A stretch of 64,000 bases of DNA from an uncultured Myxococcales bacterium (GTDB lineage: Bacteria > Myxococcota_A > Polyangia > Polyangiales > Polyangiaceae), in contig CALFEQ010000006.1 of NCBI GenBank assembly GCA_937949945.1, forward strand, positions 24,270 through 88,269, written 5' to 3'. This document shows, piece after piece, positions 29,724 through 38,373 of this stretch; the first letter of the stretch is position 1; the number at the start of each line of letters is the position of its first letter. The notes under the pieces are model-generated. The model was not told the origin of the DNA. It saw only the letters and a list, made by a program, of their open reading frames with translations, and did no database searches. A program made the position numbers and the translations under genes.

Positions 29724-30248
29724 ATGCGTGGTCGTTCGATCATGTTCTGGGGGGTGTGCGCGCTCGGCGTCCTCGTCGCCTGCGGCGGCGGCTCGAAGAA
29801 GGAAGCGAAGAGCGCGGCGGACGACGACAAGCCCGCGTACGAGGACGAGGTCCCGAAGTGGGAAGGCGCGACCAACCCGCGCCCCGAAGATCCGCCGCCG
29901 ACCAAATCGTCCGGCGCTCTGGTGAACGAAGCGCCCCCGAAGCGCAGCGACCAGTACGACAAGGAAGCAACCGAGGTTGTCCTCCGGCGCGCGGCCCGAC
30001 AGGTGAAGGAGAACTGCGGTCACGCGAAGGACGAGAACGGCAAGGCGACCGGGCCCTGGGGCAAGGCCACCATCACGATCGTGCTCGGCGCCAACGGGCG
30101 CTCGAAGGGCACGACGATCCCGGAGCCGTTCGCAGGCAAGCCCACCGGCAACTGCGTCGAGAAGGCGTTCGCCAATCTGACCTTCCCGCCGTGGAAGGGG
30201 CAGGATGCGCAGATCGAGTGGGAGGTCGAGATCGTCGAGCCGAAGTGA
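29724..30248 (+). CDS. Lipoprotein with TonB-C/AgmX-like domain
   Basis: A 174-aa lipoprotein. The signal peptide MRGRSIMFWGVCALGVLVAC ends at a lipobox with Gly-Gly-Gly after the Cys. A charged Pro-rich linker (about 25-70) follows, then a C-terminal domain of about 95 residues with two Cys (VKENCGHAKDENGKATGPWG, TGNCVEKAFANLTFPPWKG). This pattern, beta strand-rich with a conserved FPP near the end, resembles the TonB-C-like modules common in myxobacterial energisers such as AgmX/GltJ types. Function unknown; perhaps envelope protein-protein contact (inference). It converges on the HD-GYP regulator gene, with 159 bp between stops that contain a 62-bp direct repeat. Confidence 0.72.
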   Translation: MRGRSIMFWGVCALGVLVACGGGSKKEAKSAADDDKPAYEDEVPKWEGATNPRPEDPPPTKSSGALVNEAPPKRSDQYDKEATEVVLRRAARQVKENCGHAKDENGKATGPWGKATITIVLGANGRSKGTTIPEPFAGKPTGNCVEKAFANLTFPPWKGQDAQIEWEVEIVEPK

Positions 30249-30250
30249 TT

Positions 30251-30354
30251 GCGACCTGCCGGATCGTTCGGAAACGGGGTGTCAGCACCTCGAAGCCGCT
30301 TCCGGCGTAGTCGCGACCTGAAGCGTCGTTCGGGAACAGGAACGGGGGGCTCGA
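30251..30354. repeat. 62-bp-period imperfect direct repeat
   Basis: Two copies share GCGACCTG (30251, 30313), TCGTTCGG (30264, 30326), AACGGGG and CTCGA at an offset of about 62 bp, with small insertions. The pair lies in the gap between two convergent genes and is followed by a short heptamer tract at 30389-30406 (minus strand GGCTCCG-GGCTCCA). Confidence 0.55.
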
Positions 30355-30407
30355 CGCCGGCGGATCGAGACGCCGGTGGCTCCTCGCTCCCTGGAGCCCG
30401 GAGCCTC

Positions 30408-32780
30408 TCAGATCCCCTCGTCCATTCGCCGCATGCCCTCGAGCAGCAGCGCCTCGGCGGACTCGGCCACCACACGCTTCGGCGGCACGAACGTGGGATC
30501 CAGCGCGAACTCGCCGTCGGTGAAGCGGACCATCGCGTAGAAGGCGTCGGCGCCCTGGAGGGAGCCGAGGATCGCGTTCGCGATCGCGCCCTCGAGGAAG
30601 TGGATCTCGCCGATCTTGCCGCCGCTCTTGATCGTGAGCTTGCCCGTCTTCCGGCCGTGGAAGAGGACCTGGACGATGTCGGGCAGGCCCATCTCGCGCA
30701 GGCTGCCGCTGACGCCCTTCGCGCCGCCGCCCTTGCCGCTCTGGGCGCGCTGCTCGAGCATCGCCTTGATCTTCGCGACGAGCACGTCGGCCTGGACGGG
30801 CTTCGCGACGAAGTCGAGCGCGCCGTTCTCGAACGCACGCTGCGCCTCGGTCCTTCCCTGCTTGTGTGTGTGGACGATCCACGCGATGTCGCGGCCCCAG
30901 GGCTCCTTCTTCGCCTCGGAGAGGAACGCGAGGCCGTCCGCGTCGGGTAGGTCGACCTCGCTGACGACGAGATCGAACTCGGCGCCGTCCATCGACAAGA
31001 GGCGGCGGGCGGCGTCCGCGCTGCGCGCGATCTTCACGTCGAAGCCCTGCTCCACCATCCGGAGCTCGAGCACCGTCGACTCCTCCGGATCGGGGTCGAT
31101 GACGAGCGCACGGTGCCGGTTGGCGAGGAGCTTCGCCTTCATGTCCTCGCCGAGGACGAGCGACTTGAAGAGATCGAGGATCCCCGGATCGAAGATGGTC
31201 CCCTTGTGCTGCGAGAGGACCTCCATCGCCTCCGCCGGCGTGAGCACCTTCCGGAACGGGTTGCGGGGGTTCTGCGTCAGATCCGCGTAGGTGTCGGCGA
31301 CGGCGAGCAGGCGCGCGCCGAGCGGGATCTCCTTGCCGACGAGCTTGTCGGGGAAGCCCTTGCCGTCGAACCGCTCGTACATGTGGAAGACGGCGTTCTT
31401 GATCGACGGCGGCAGGCGCACGGCCTCGAGGAGCCGCAGCGGCGTGTCGAACGCCTTCTGGGCCGCGAGGCGATGCCCCTCGTACTCGCTGCAGTTGAGG
31501 GCAGTCAGGTGGAACTGCCCCATCTTCCCGATGTCGTGGATGTGGCCGGCGATGATGACGGAGTAGACGTCGGCCTTCTCGAGGTTCATCCGCTCCGCGA
31601 CGCGGCGGAGCAAACGCGCGACCTGCGAGGAATGGCCGCGAAGCTCCTGGCGCGCGTTCTCGAGCAAGCTCACGAGCACCGTGAGCAGCTCGATCGTCAT
31701 GTCGTTCTGGAGCGGGTTCGGAGGCGCCTCGGCGACCGCCGACGGTGCCACGACGCGATTCGTGAGCACCGAGGGCTCCTGCGGAGGCGGCAGGTCGACC
31801 GACGCACGCGTGCGCGCCCTCTGCGGCTGCGGCATCGGCGGCTCGCGCGCGGGCACCGGAGGCGGCGGCGCTGAGAGCGACGTGTCCGCGGTGATGCGCT
31901 TGACCGAGGGCATCTTGGCGCCGGGACGCGCTTCCATCCCTGCGCCGTGAGGCGCCATGCGCGGGTCGTCCATCGCCAACGGCGCGTTCCGTCCGGCCCG
32001 GTGATGCGGGAGCGGAGGCGGCTGCGGCGTCGGCGGCATGTCGAGGTCGGGCGAGCTCTGGCGCGGGCCGCGCGCGTACTCGAACTCGGGCGCGCTCGGA
32101 CGCGCCCCGCGCGAGAAGTCGGCGTCGCCCTCGAGATCGGGATGCGATCGCCTCGGCGCCGGCGGCGGCGAGATGCGATCGAACGTGTTCTCCTCGTCCC
32201 TCGTCGTGTTGCGGCGGAACGTGTCCCGAGCGGACATCACGCGGCCGTCCGCCAGGACCTGTTGGCCGAACTCGTACGGGACCACGCGCTCGAAGCGCTC
32301 GAACGCGCGCGGGTCGCCGGCGTGGTGCTTTCGGATCGCGGCGGCCACCGCGGCCGGCCGGGCGACGAACGCCTTCACGTCGCGCGCGCCGGAGACGAGC
32401 TTCACCTCGCGCAAGAGCTCGACGTTCTCCGGGTCGGGCGTGACGATGCTGAGGACGTTCGTCTGCCGATCGAAGAGGACCGGGAACACGCCGAGCGTCT
32501 CGGCGACGCGCCGCGGGATCATCTGCACGGTCGAACGCGGGATGTCCGCCTTCGACAGCTTCTCGGCCGAGACGAAGTGCGTGCGGTAGATGCCGGACAG
32601 CGCCTTGAGGAGGTCCGTCTCGCTCAGGATGTCGTTGTCGATGAGGACGTCCTCGGCGCGCTCGTTGGTGGCGTGGACCAAAGAGAGCGCACGCTCATAC
32701 TGCGACCGTCCGAGCACCTGCGCATGATGCAGCTGATGCAGCAGATCGACGGCCTTGGCTTTGGACGCCTGGGCGTTCAC
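30408..32780 (-). CDS. MshEN / HD-GYP / pseudo-receiver / PATAN regulator
   Basis: A 790-aa multidomain signalling protein. Residues about 1-150 resemble the MshEN/GspE-N c-di-GMP-binding domain (ILSETDLLKALSGIYRTHFV, IPRRVAETLGVFPV). A disordered Pro-rich linker covers about 200-355. An HD-GYP phosphodiesterase domain follows: HDIGK (415-419) and the GYP equivalent FDGKGFPDKL (471-480). Next is a receiver domain (556-672) with Asp562/Asp564 and Lys660, but the acceptor position is Glu608 (LVVSEVDLP). The last about 100 residues are a DUF4388/PATAN-type domain (GLPDIVQVLFHGRKTGKLTI, FLEGAIANAILG). It may sense and hydrolyse c-di-GMP. The fixed Glu may mimic phosphorylation. Start GTG 32780; TAGAAT lies 17 nt upstream with GGAGGG between. 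Confidence 0.88.
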   Translation of the reverse strand: MNAQASKAKAVDLLHQLHHAQVLGRSQYERALSLVHATNERAEDVLIDNDILSETDLLKALSGIYRTHFVSAEKLSKADIPRSTVQMIPRRVAETLGVFPVLFDRQTNVLSIVTPDPENVELLREVKLVSGARDVKAFVARPAAVAAAIRKHHAGDPRAFERFERVVPYEFGQQVLADGRVMSARDTFRRNTTRDEENTFDRISPPPAPRRSHPDLEGDADFSRGARPSAPEFEYARGPRQSSPDLDMPPTPQPPPLPHHRAGRNAPLAMDDPRMAPHGAGMEARPGAKMPSVKRITADTSLSAPPPPVPAREPPMPQPQRARTRASVDLPPPQEPSVLTNRVVAPSAVAEAPPNPLQNDMTIELLTVLVSLLENARQELRGHSSQVARLLRRVAERMNLEKADVYSVIIAGHIHDIGKMGQFHLTALNCSEYEGHRLAAQKAFDTPLRLLEAVRLPPSIKNAVFHMYERFDGKGFPDKLVGKEIPLGARLLAVADTYADLTQNPRNPFRKVLTPAEAMEVLSQHKGTIFDPGILDLFKSLVLGEDMKAKLLANRHRALVIDPDPEESTVLELRMVEQGFDVKIARSADAARRLLSMDGAEFDLVVSEVDLPDADGLAFLSEAKKEPWGRDIAWIVHTHKQGRTEAQRAFENGALDFVAKPVQADVLVAKIKAMLEQRAQSGKGGGAKGVSGSLREMGLPDIVQVLFHGRKTGKLTIKSGGKIGEIHFLEGAIANAILGSLQGADAFYAMVRFTDGEFALDPTFVPPKRVVAESAEALLLEGMRRMDEGI

Positions 32781-32800
32781 GGAAGTGACCGCCCTCCATT

Positions 32801-33448
32801 CTATCCCTGCTCACCCGCCCTTTGGCGTACGAAACTCAGAAGAAAATCGAGCGCCACCCGGTTCTGGCCCCCCTCGGGGATGACGATGTCGGCGAACCGC
32901 TTCGAGGGCTCGACGAACGCCAGGTGCATCGGCCGGACGGTCTCGTAGTATTGCTTCCGAACCTGCGCGAACGTGCGGCCGCGCTGTTCCAGATCGCGCC
33001 GGATCCTGCGCATCACGCGAATGTCCGGGTCGGTGTCGACGTACAGCTTCACCTCGAACCTCGACCGGAGCCGATCGTCGGCCAGGACCAGGATGCCCTC
33101 GACGACGATGACCGCGGCGGGCTGAATGAGGACGCCCTCCTTCAGCCGGTCGTGGATCGTGAAATCGTACGTCGGCCGAATGATCGGCTGCCCGGTCCTC
33201 AGCGCGTCGAGGTGCGAGATCAGAAGGTCGAGCTCGAGCGCATCCGGATGGTCGTAGTTGACGTGCGCCCGCTCGGCCTCGGGCAGGTGCGATTGCGAGC
33301 GATAATAGTGATCCTGCTGGAGGAGCACTCCCCGCCCTTCGGGGAGCGCGTCGAGAATCGCCTTGGCGATCGTGCTCTTCCCGGAACCGGATCCCCCCGC
33401 GATCCCCAGGATGAGCGGTGGTCGAAAATTAGGTGGGGGCGGCTGCAT
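32801..33448 (-). CDS. udk: Uridine kinase
   Basis: Pyrimidine salvage enzyme: phosphorylates uridine and cytidine with ATP or GTP. The 215-aa protein has the P-loop GIAGGSGSGKST, the substrate motif QQDHYYRSQ, NYDHPDALELDLL, RPTYDFTIHDR, and the lid and adenine-binding region RRIRRDLEQRGRTFAQV. Length is normal. It sits 20 bp before (minus strand: upstream of) the HD-GYP regulator gene and may share its transcript; no functional link is evident. The N-terminal MQPPPPNFRPP extension is short and Pro-rich. Confidence 0.95.
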   Translation of the reverse strand: MQPPPPNFRPPLILGIAGGSGSGKSTIAKAILDALPEGRGVLLQQDHYYRSQSHLPEAERAHVNYDHPDALELDLLISHLDALRTGQPIIRPTYDFTIHDRLKEGVLIQPAAVIVVEGILVLADDRLRSRFEVKLYVDTDPDIRVMRRIRRDLEQRGRTFAQVRKQYYETVRPMHLAFVEPSKRFADIVIPEGGQNRVALDFLLSFVRQRAGEQG

Positions 33449-33610
33449 CGAGCGCCATCCCTAGCACAGGACGCGCGCGGCGAAAGCCGCCTCGGCGTCC
33501 CCCGTCGGAAGCGCGCGGAGACGCCCTCGGAACGCTCGAGGTTGACCCCGCGCCGGGCGGCGGAGGCGCCTCCTTCGGACGAGGTGTGAGCCCCTCCGCA
33601 CGGGCGCCGA

Positions 33611-34339
33611 TCAATCGGCGGTGAGCCAGGCGAGCGGCCGGTGGTAGGTGCTGATCATGCGGTCGCCCGGGACCTTGTGGCCCATGCCGGGCACGAGCTT
33701 CACCTTGACCGGGACCTTGAGCTTCTTCAGCGTCTCTCCGACCTTCAAGGTGTTGGGAGCCACGCTGTCTTGCTCCCCCGTAAGGAGGTAGACCCGGCGC
33801 AGCTTGCGCTTGTCCTTGTCGAGCGCCTCGGTCACGTCGCCCCAGTACGCGTCGCTGGCGCCCAGGATGAGCCACCGGTTCCAGGTGCGCTGGTCGGCCA
33901 GCCCGACGTTCATCGCGACCCACGCGCCCTCGCTGAACCCGATGAGGACGTTGCCGCGGCGCTGGATCTTGCTCTTGTACTTCTCCTTGAGGGCGTCGAG
34001 CGTCGCATCGATGACGCGCTTCGCGTCGAGCGTCCCGCTCGTCCAGGTGCGTCCTCCGGACTCGGTCACCCCGGGCCCCTGTGGACACACGACCCACCCG
34101 AACTGGGTGCCCACGCGAGCCCACTTCCGGCAGTCCTCCCGGGGGTTACCGCCCCGCCCGTGGAGGTACATGATGACCGCCTTCGATTTGACGCGCGGCT
34201 TGTAATAGAAGGCGTCCGGGGCTCCGGGGACCTGGATGCGGAGCGGATCGCCGATCCCGTCCTTCTTCTTGGCGGAGGCCTCGCGCGGAACCAGCGCGAC
34301 AACCGCCGCCGCGATGAGAGCGCACAGCACCTGCCGCAT
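33611..34339 (-). CDS. Exported alpha/beta hydrolase
   Basis: Secreted or periplasmic serine hydrolase of 242 aa. A signal peptide (QVLCALIAAAVVALVPREASA) precedes an alpha/beta-hydrolase fold with oxyanion motif YLHGRGGNP, nucleophile elbow GFSEGAW, acidic region TGEQDSVAP and catalytic His in GMGHKVPG. It resembles phospholipase/carboxylesterase or PHB-depolymerase-like enzymes; the substrate is unknown. The ATG at 34339 starts exactly at the signal peptide and follows TATGCT by 9 nt; a longer in-frame extension runs through a heptamer tract and is rejected. It is the last gene of a minus-strand run downstream of hemC. Confidence 0.85.
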   Translation of the reverse strand: MRQVLCALIAAAVVALVPREASAKKKDGIGDPLRIQVPGAPDAFYYKPRVKSKAVIMYLHGRGGNPREDCRKWARVGTQFGWVVCPQGPGVTESGGRTWTSGTLDAKRVIDATLDALKEKYKSKIQRRGNVLIGFSEGAWVAMNVGLADQRTWNRWLILGASDAYWGDVTEALDKDKRKLRRVYLLTGEQDSVAPNTLKVGETLKKLKVPVKVKLVPGMGHKVPGDRMISTYHRPLAWLTAD

Positions 34340-34439
34340 GGGGAGCCGAGCATAGTCAGCGACGTCGCGGAGGCAACCCTCTGTGAGGGGTGGGCGACTC
34401 ACGGGGCGAGGGGGGCGAGGGCAGGAGGCATCAGTTGTA

Positions 34440-34467
34440 GGCTCCGGGCTCCAGGCTCCAGGCTCCA
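34440..34467. repeat. Heptamer tract, four units
   Basis: GGCTCCG followed by three GGCTCCA, in the gap between hemC and the hydrolase gene. Confidence 0.85.
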
Positions 34468-34508
34468 GTAAGGCCGGGCGCGGGCGGAACTGGCGCCTCT
34501 GGGCGCCC

Positions 34509-35441
34509 TCAGGCGAGCGCGGCGACCAACCGGTCGCCGACACGCTTGCCGAGCGCCGTCGCCTCCTCGTCCGTCGCGGGCCACGGGATGGTCTCGTCGT
34601 GGCGTTCGAGGCGCTTGGCGACGCCCGGGGCGTCGCCGGGCTCGGCGACGAAGGCGCGGAGGCGCATCGTCACGGCGCCGTTCGATTCGACGCGCTCGGC
34701 ATGCGCGCCGAGCGGCGTCTTGCAGTCCGCCCCGAGCGCCGCGAGCACGCCTCGCTCGGCGTGGACGCAGCGGCTCGTCACCTCGTCCGCGAGGACGGCG
34801 AGGAGGGATCGTGTGGCGTCGTCGTCGGTGCGCGACTCGATCCCGAGCGCGCCCTGTCCGACCGCGGGCAGGCTGACGTCGGGAGAGAGGATCTCCGTCG
34901 CCCGGTCGGCGAGGCCGAGGCGCACGAGACCGGCGCGCGCGAGGACGATCGCATCGCACTCGCCGGCGTCGACCTTGCGGAGCCGCGTGTCGACGTTGCC
35001 GCGCATCGGCACGATGACGAGGTCGGGCCTCGCGGCACGGATCGCGATCGCGCGGCGAAGGCTGCTCGTGCCGACCTTCGCGCCCGGCGGCAGGTCGGCG
35101 AGCTTGCCGTTGCGAGGCGCGACCAAGACGTCGCGCGGATCCTCGCGCGCGGGGATGCACGTGATCGCGAGCCCGTCGGGCAAAGTCGCCGGAACGTCCT
35201 TGATCGAGTGGACGGCGATGTCGGCGCGGCGCTCGAGGAGCGCCTCCTCGATCTCCTTCACGAAGAGACCCTTGCCGCCGACCTCGGAGAGCGGGCGATC
35301 CTGGATCTTGTCGCCCGTCGTCACGACCTGCTCCTCGACGAGCTCGAGGTCGGGATGTGCCGCGCGGAGGCGGGCGACGAACGCTCGGCACTGCGCGAGA
35401 GCGAGGGCAGACCGGCGGGTGGCGTAGACGAGACGCGGCAT
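34509..35441 (-). CDS. hemC: Porphobilinogen deaminase
   Basis: Hydroxymethylbilane synthase: joins four porphobilinogens to the linear tetrapyrrole in heme synthesis. The 310-aa protein has TRRSALALAQ, TTGDKIQDRPLSEVGGKGLF, AVHSIKDVP with the catalytic Asp, GTSSLRRAIAIRAARPDL, RGNVDTRLRKVDAGECDAIV, and the dipyrromethane-cofactor Cys in LGADCKTPLGAHA. TATATT lies 6 nt before the ATG with no Shine-Dalgarno. It is separated from hemA by the BNR and MoaD-like genes. Usual partners hemD and hemB are not in the window. Confidence 0.96.
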   Translation of the reverse strand: MPRLVYATRRSALALAQCRAFVARLRAAHPDLELVEEQVVTTGDKIQDRPLSEVGGKGLFVKEIEEALLERRADIAVHSIKDVPATLPDGLAITCIPAREDPRDVLVAPRNGKLADLPPGAKVGTSSLRRAIAIRAARPDLVIVPMRGNVDTRLRKVDAGECDAIVLARAGLVRLGLADRATEILSPDVSLPAVGQGALGIESRTDDDATRSLLAVLADEVTSRCVHAERGVLAALGADCKTPLGAHAERVESNGAVTMRLRAFVAEPGDAPGVAKRLERHDETIPWPATDEEATALGKRVGDRLVAALA

Positions 35442-35447
35442 GGCGCG

Positions 35448-35453
35448 AATATA
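35448..35453 (-). promoter_or_regulatory. -10 box TATATT, 6 nt before hemC ATG
   Basis: Read on the minus strand, TATATT then CGCGCC then ATG. It gives hemC its own promoter downstream of the BNR/MoaD pair and predicts a leaderless hemC message. Confidence 0.5.
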
Positions 35454-35490
35454 GTGCAGCGCTCCGTCCGGCGCGCCGCCGTCGCCGATC

Positions 35491-35763
35491 TCAACCTCCG
35501 GAGAGCGCCTGGAGGATGTAGACGTGATCGTGAGGCGCGAGCGCGTCGCCGAGACGCTCGCGATCGTAGATGGGCTCCTCGCCGACGAAGACGTTGACGT
35601 GACGGCGGAGCCTGCCGGTCTCGTCGGTCACGTACGATGCGAAGCCGGGGTAGCGCCGCTCGAGCTCGTCGATCAGCTCCCGCACGGTCGTGCCGGGGTA
35701 CTCGCCCTCGGTGAGCGTCGGGAAGAAGCGCTGGAGGTGACGCGTGAACGTGACGTGGGGCAT
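35491..35763 (-). CDS. MoaD/ThiS-like ubiquitin-fold protein
   Basis: A 90-aa beta-grasp protein ending in SGG, the diglycine tail that E1-like enzymes adenylate in sulfur-carrier proteins. The fold is suggested by VTFTRHLQRFF, TVRELIDELERRYPG, LRRHVNVFVGEEPI and DHVYILQALSGG. It starts 8 bp after the stop of the BNR gene, so the two are probably co-transcribed. No molybdopterin or thiamine genes and no E1 (MoeB/ThiF) are nearby, so it may carry sulfur for another pathway or be conjugated to protein (inference). It would be easy to miss because a longer out-of-context extension of the same frame runs upstream through the BNR gene. Confidence 0.85.
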   Translation of the reverse strand: MPHVTFTRHLQRFFPTLTEGEYPGTTVRELIDELERRYPGFASYVTDETGRLRRHVNVFVGEEPIYDRERLGDALAPHDHVYILQALSGG

Positions 35764-35771
35764 CGCGCGAG

Positions 35772-36947
35772 TCAGGCGAACCGCACGGAGTGGACCGGCG
35801 GGAAGTTGTTGCCGATGCAGCGCCAGGTCTCGCCGCGATCCTCCGAGACGTAGACGTTGCCCGTCGTGCTTCCGAAGCACACGCAGTCGCCACGCGCGTC
35901 GAGCGCGTGGCGGTAGACGACGTCGTAGGCGTGCTCCTGCGGTAGCCCCTCGCGGAACGTCTGCCACGTCGCGCCGCCGTCCGTCGTGCGCGCCACGAAC
36001 AGCGCGGCGCCGGGCGTCATGCGTTCGTCGTCGCCTTTCGCCGGGACCACCCACGCGGTGTTGCCGTCGCGTTCGTCGACCGCGATGGGGAACCCGAAGT
36101 GGACGGCGACCTCGGGGCGGCTCACCCGCTTCCACGTGCGAGCGCCGTCCTCGCTCGTGAACACGCCGGTGTGGTTCTGCTGCCAGAGCCGATCCGGCTG
36201 CCCCGGGCACATCGTCACGAAGTGAGGATCGTGTCCCCACTCCGCCTCGGGGTTCGGGAGGTAGTCGTTGAGCATGCCGCGGTTGCAGCCGTGCCAGGTC
36301 TTGCCGCCGTCGCGGGTCTCGAGGACGCCCGCGCACGAGACCGCGACGTAGACGTGATTCGAGTCGCGCGGATCGACGATGACCGAGTGGATGCCGGGGA
36401 CGAACTCGCCGTAGGCGATCGCCGCGGGGGTGCCGCCCCAATGGTTCTTGCTCGTCGCGTCGCCGGCGAACAAGTCGCCGCCGCGGCTCTCGTGGTTCCA
36501 GAGCGGGCGATTGAGCTCCCAGGTCTCGCCGCCGTCGCGGCTCGTGAAGAGCCCGCCCGGCAGCGTGCCCGCATGGATGACGCCGGGCTGATCGGGGCCG
36601 GCGAACGCGAGCACCCAGACCTTGAGCAGCGTGGCCTCCTTGTAGGTCGTGGGCCGCTCGACCTCCGGTCCGGGCGTCGGCATGTGCTGCTCGATGAACC
36701 GCGCCCCCTTCGGATACGCGATCTGCGTGATGTGCTCCCACGTCTTGCCGTCGTCCTTCGATCGCGAAAGCTTCGGGCCCCAGTGGGCGTGATCCATCGC
36801 GACCCAGATCGTCCCGTCGCGCGGGTCCTTCGCGGCGTAGCTGATCGACATGCCCGCGTGCGCGATGGGACGCGGCGTCCAGCGTCCTCCTTTCCGGTCG
36901 AGGATGAGCGTTCCTTTGCGCGTACCGAGGAGGATCTGATCGGACAT
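35772..36947 (-). CDS. BNR/WD40-like beta-propeller protein
   Basis: A 391-aa propeller without a signal peptide, so probably cytoplasmic. Asp-box strands recur: SKDDGKTWEH, SRDGGETWEL, TRDGGKTWHG, SEDGARTWKR, TTDGGATWQT and SEDRGETWRC. It begins with QILLGTRKGTLILDRKGGRW, a start I associate with exo-sialidase-annotated propellers, but the sialidase Arg triad and FRIP motif are not apparent. Conserved His/Trp/Asp-rich loops (AMDHAHWGPKLS, HWGGTPAAIAYGEFVPGIHS) might form a binding site. TAGCCT lies 8 nt before the ATG. It is paired with the MoaD-like gene and nested in the heme cluster. Confidence 0.85.
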   Translation of the reverse strand: MSDQILLGTRKGTLILDRKGGRWTPRPIAHAGMSISYAAKDPRDGTIWVAMDHAHWGPKLSRSKDDGKTWEHITQIAYPKGARFIEQHMPTPGPEVERPTTYKEATLLKVWVLAFAGPDQPGVIHAGTLPGGLFTSRDGGETWELNRPLWNHESRGGDLFAGDATSKNHWGGTPAAIAYGEFVPGIHSVIVDPRDSNHVYVAVSCAGVLETRDGGKTWHGCNRGMLNDYLPNPEAEWGHDPHFVTMCPGQPDRLWQQNHTGVFTSEDGARTWKRVSRPEVAVHFGFPIAVDERDGNTAWVVPAKGDDERMTPGAALFVARTTDGGATWQTFREGLPQEHAYDVVYRHALDARGDCVCFGSTTGNVYVSEDRGETWRCIGNNFPPVHSVRFA

Positions 36948-36996
36948 GGACGCGCAGGCTACCGTGCCCCGAGCGCCAGGTCATCGGTGCCAGGCG

Positions 36997-38373
36997 TCAG
37001 TTGGCGAGCCGCTCCTCGCTCTCCCCGGCGGACGCCTTGCCTGCGACCTTCGCGGGCTCCTCTTCCTGTGCGGCGGGCGCGGGCAGATCGAACAGGTGCT
37101 GCACGGCGCGCACGAGATCGTTGCCGTCGCTCTCGCCGGCAGCCTCGCGCAGGCGCGTCGTCGGCGCATGGAGGAGCTTGTTCGTCGCGCTCTCGATCAT
37201 CTGCGCGAGCGCCGCGCGCTCGCCCTCGCCGAGGTGCTTCAGGCGCGTGCCGAGGGTGCGTTCGAGCTCGGCGACGAGCACGCCCTTGGTCTTCGCGCGG
37301 AGCGCCACGATCGTCGGGTTCACGTTCAGGCCGCGCGCCCACTTGACCCACTCGGCGAGCTCGGCCTCGACGATCTTCTCCGCGGCGGCGACCTCCTTCT
37401 GCCGCGACTTCATGTTCTCCGCGACCTCGTGCTCGAGATCGTCGACGTTGTAGACGTAGGCGTTGTCGATCTGCTCGTGGATCTGCGGGTCGACGTTTCG
37501 CGGGACGGCGATGTCGATGAAGAACAGCGTGCGGCCCTTGCGCTGCTTCATCACGCGCTTCACGAGGTCGCGCGTGATGACGTAGCTCTTGCTCGAGGTG
37601 GACGCGACGACGACGTCGGAGATCAGGAGCTCCGACTCGAGCTGATCGAGCGGAGCGGCCGTCGCGCCGAAGTGGGCGGCGAGGCTCGCCGCTCGTTCGA
37701 AGCTCCGGTTGCAGATGCGGACCGCCTTCGCCTGCTGTCCGAGGCTCCTCGCGGCGGCCTCGGCCATCTCGCCTGCGCCGACGAGGAGCACCGTGCGATC
37801 GCGCAGGTCGCCGAAGATGCGTTTCGCGAGATCGACGGCGACGCTGGAGATGCTCACCATGCCCGCGCCGAGCTGCGTCTCGGTGCGGACACGCTTGGCG
37901 ACGGTGAACGCGCGTCGCACGCAGCGCGAGAGGTGGCTGCGCAGGGCGCCGGCGGCGACGGCCGCCTCGTACGCGTCCTTCACCTGGCCGAGGATCTGCG
38001 GCTCGCCGAGGACCATCGAGTCGAGGCTCGCGGCGACGCGGAAGACGTGCCGGACGGCGTCCTCTCCGCTGCGCTCGTACAGCCACTCGCGCAGCTCCTC
38101 GACGGACGACGCGCCGATGTGATCGCGCAGCGCCTCGCGGATCGCGCGCGACGCGCGCTGCACCGACTCTTCGTGGCTGCCCGCGATCTTCGGCAGCCCG
38201 ATCACCTCGACGCGGTTGCACGTCGAGAGGAACATCGCCTCGTCGATCTCCTTGCGCGCCGTCAGTCGGGCGAGCACCTCCGGCAGGACGTCCGGACCGC
38301 TCGCGAATCGCTCGCGCACCTCGACCGGGGCGGTCTTGTGCGAGAGCCCGATGACGACGACCGGCAGTGTCAT
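36997..38373 (-). CDS. hemA: Glutamyl-tRNA reductase
   Basis: First committed enzyme of C5 heme synthesis: NADPH reduces glutamyl-tRNA(Glu) to glutamate-1-semialdehyde. The 458-aa protein has IGLSHKTAPVEVRE, the catalytic Cys in MFLSTCNRVEV, DSMVLGEPQILGQVKDAY, the NADPH loop VLLVGAGEMAEAAARSL, and FIDIAVPRNVDP. The C-terminus has an Ala/Glu-rich extension after the dimerisation domain. The start ATG overlaps the stop of the upstream CcsA/HemX-like gene by 4 bp (ATGA), so translation is coupled. Confidence 0.96.
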   Translation of the reverse strand: MTLPVVVIGLSHKTAPVEVRERFASGPDVLPEVLARLTARKEIDEAMFLSTCNRVEVIGLPKIAGSHEESVQRASRAIREALRDHIGASSVEELREWLYERSGEDAVRHVFRVAASLDSMVLGEPQILGQVKDAYEAAVAAGALRSHLSRCVRRAFTVAKRVRTETQLGAGMVSISSVAVDLAKRIFGDLRDRTVLLVGAGEMAEAAARSLGQQAKAVRICNRSFERAASLAAHFGATAAPLDQLESELLISDVVVASTSSKSYVITRDLVKRVMKQRKGRTLFFIDIAVPRNVDPQIHEQIDNAYVYNVDDLEHEVAENMKSRQKEVAAAEKIVEAELAEWVKWARGLNVNPTIVALRAKTKGVLVAELERTLGTRLKHLGEGERAALAQMIESATNKLLHAPTTRLREAAGESDGNDLVRAVQHLFDLPAPAAQEEEPAKVAGKASAGESEERLAN

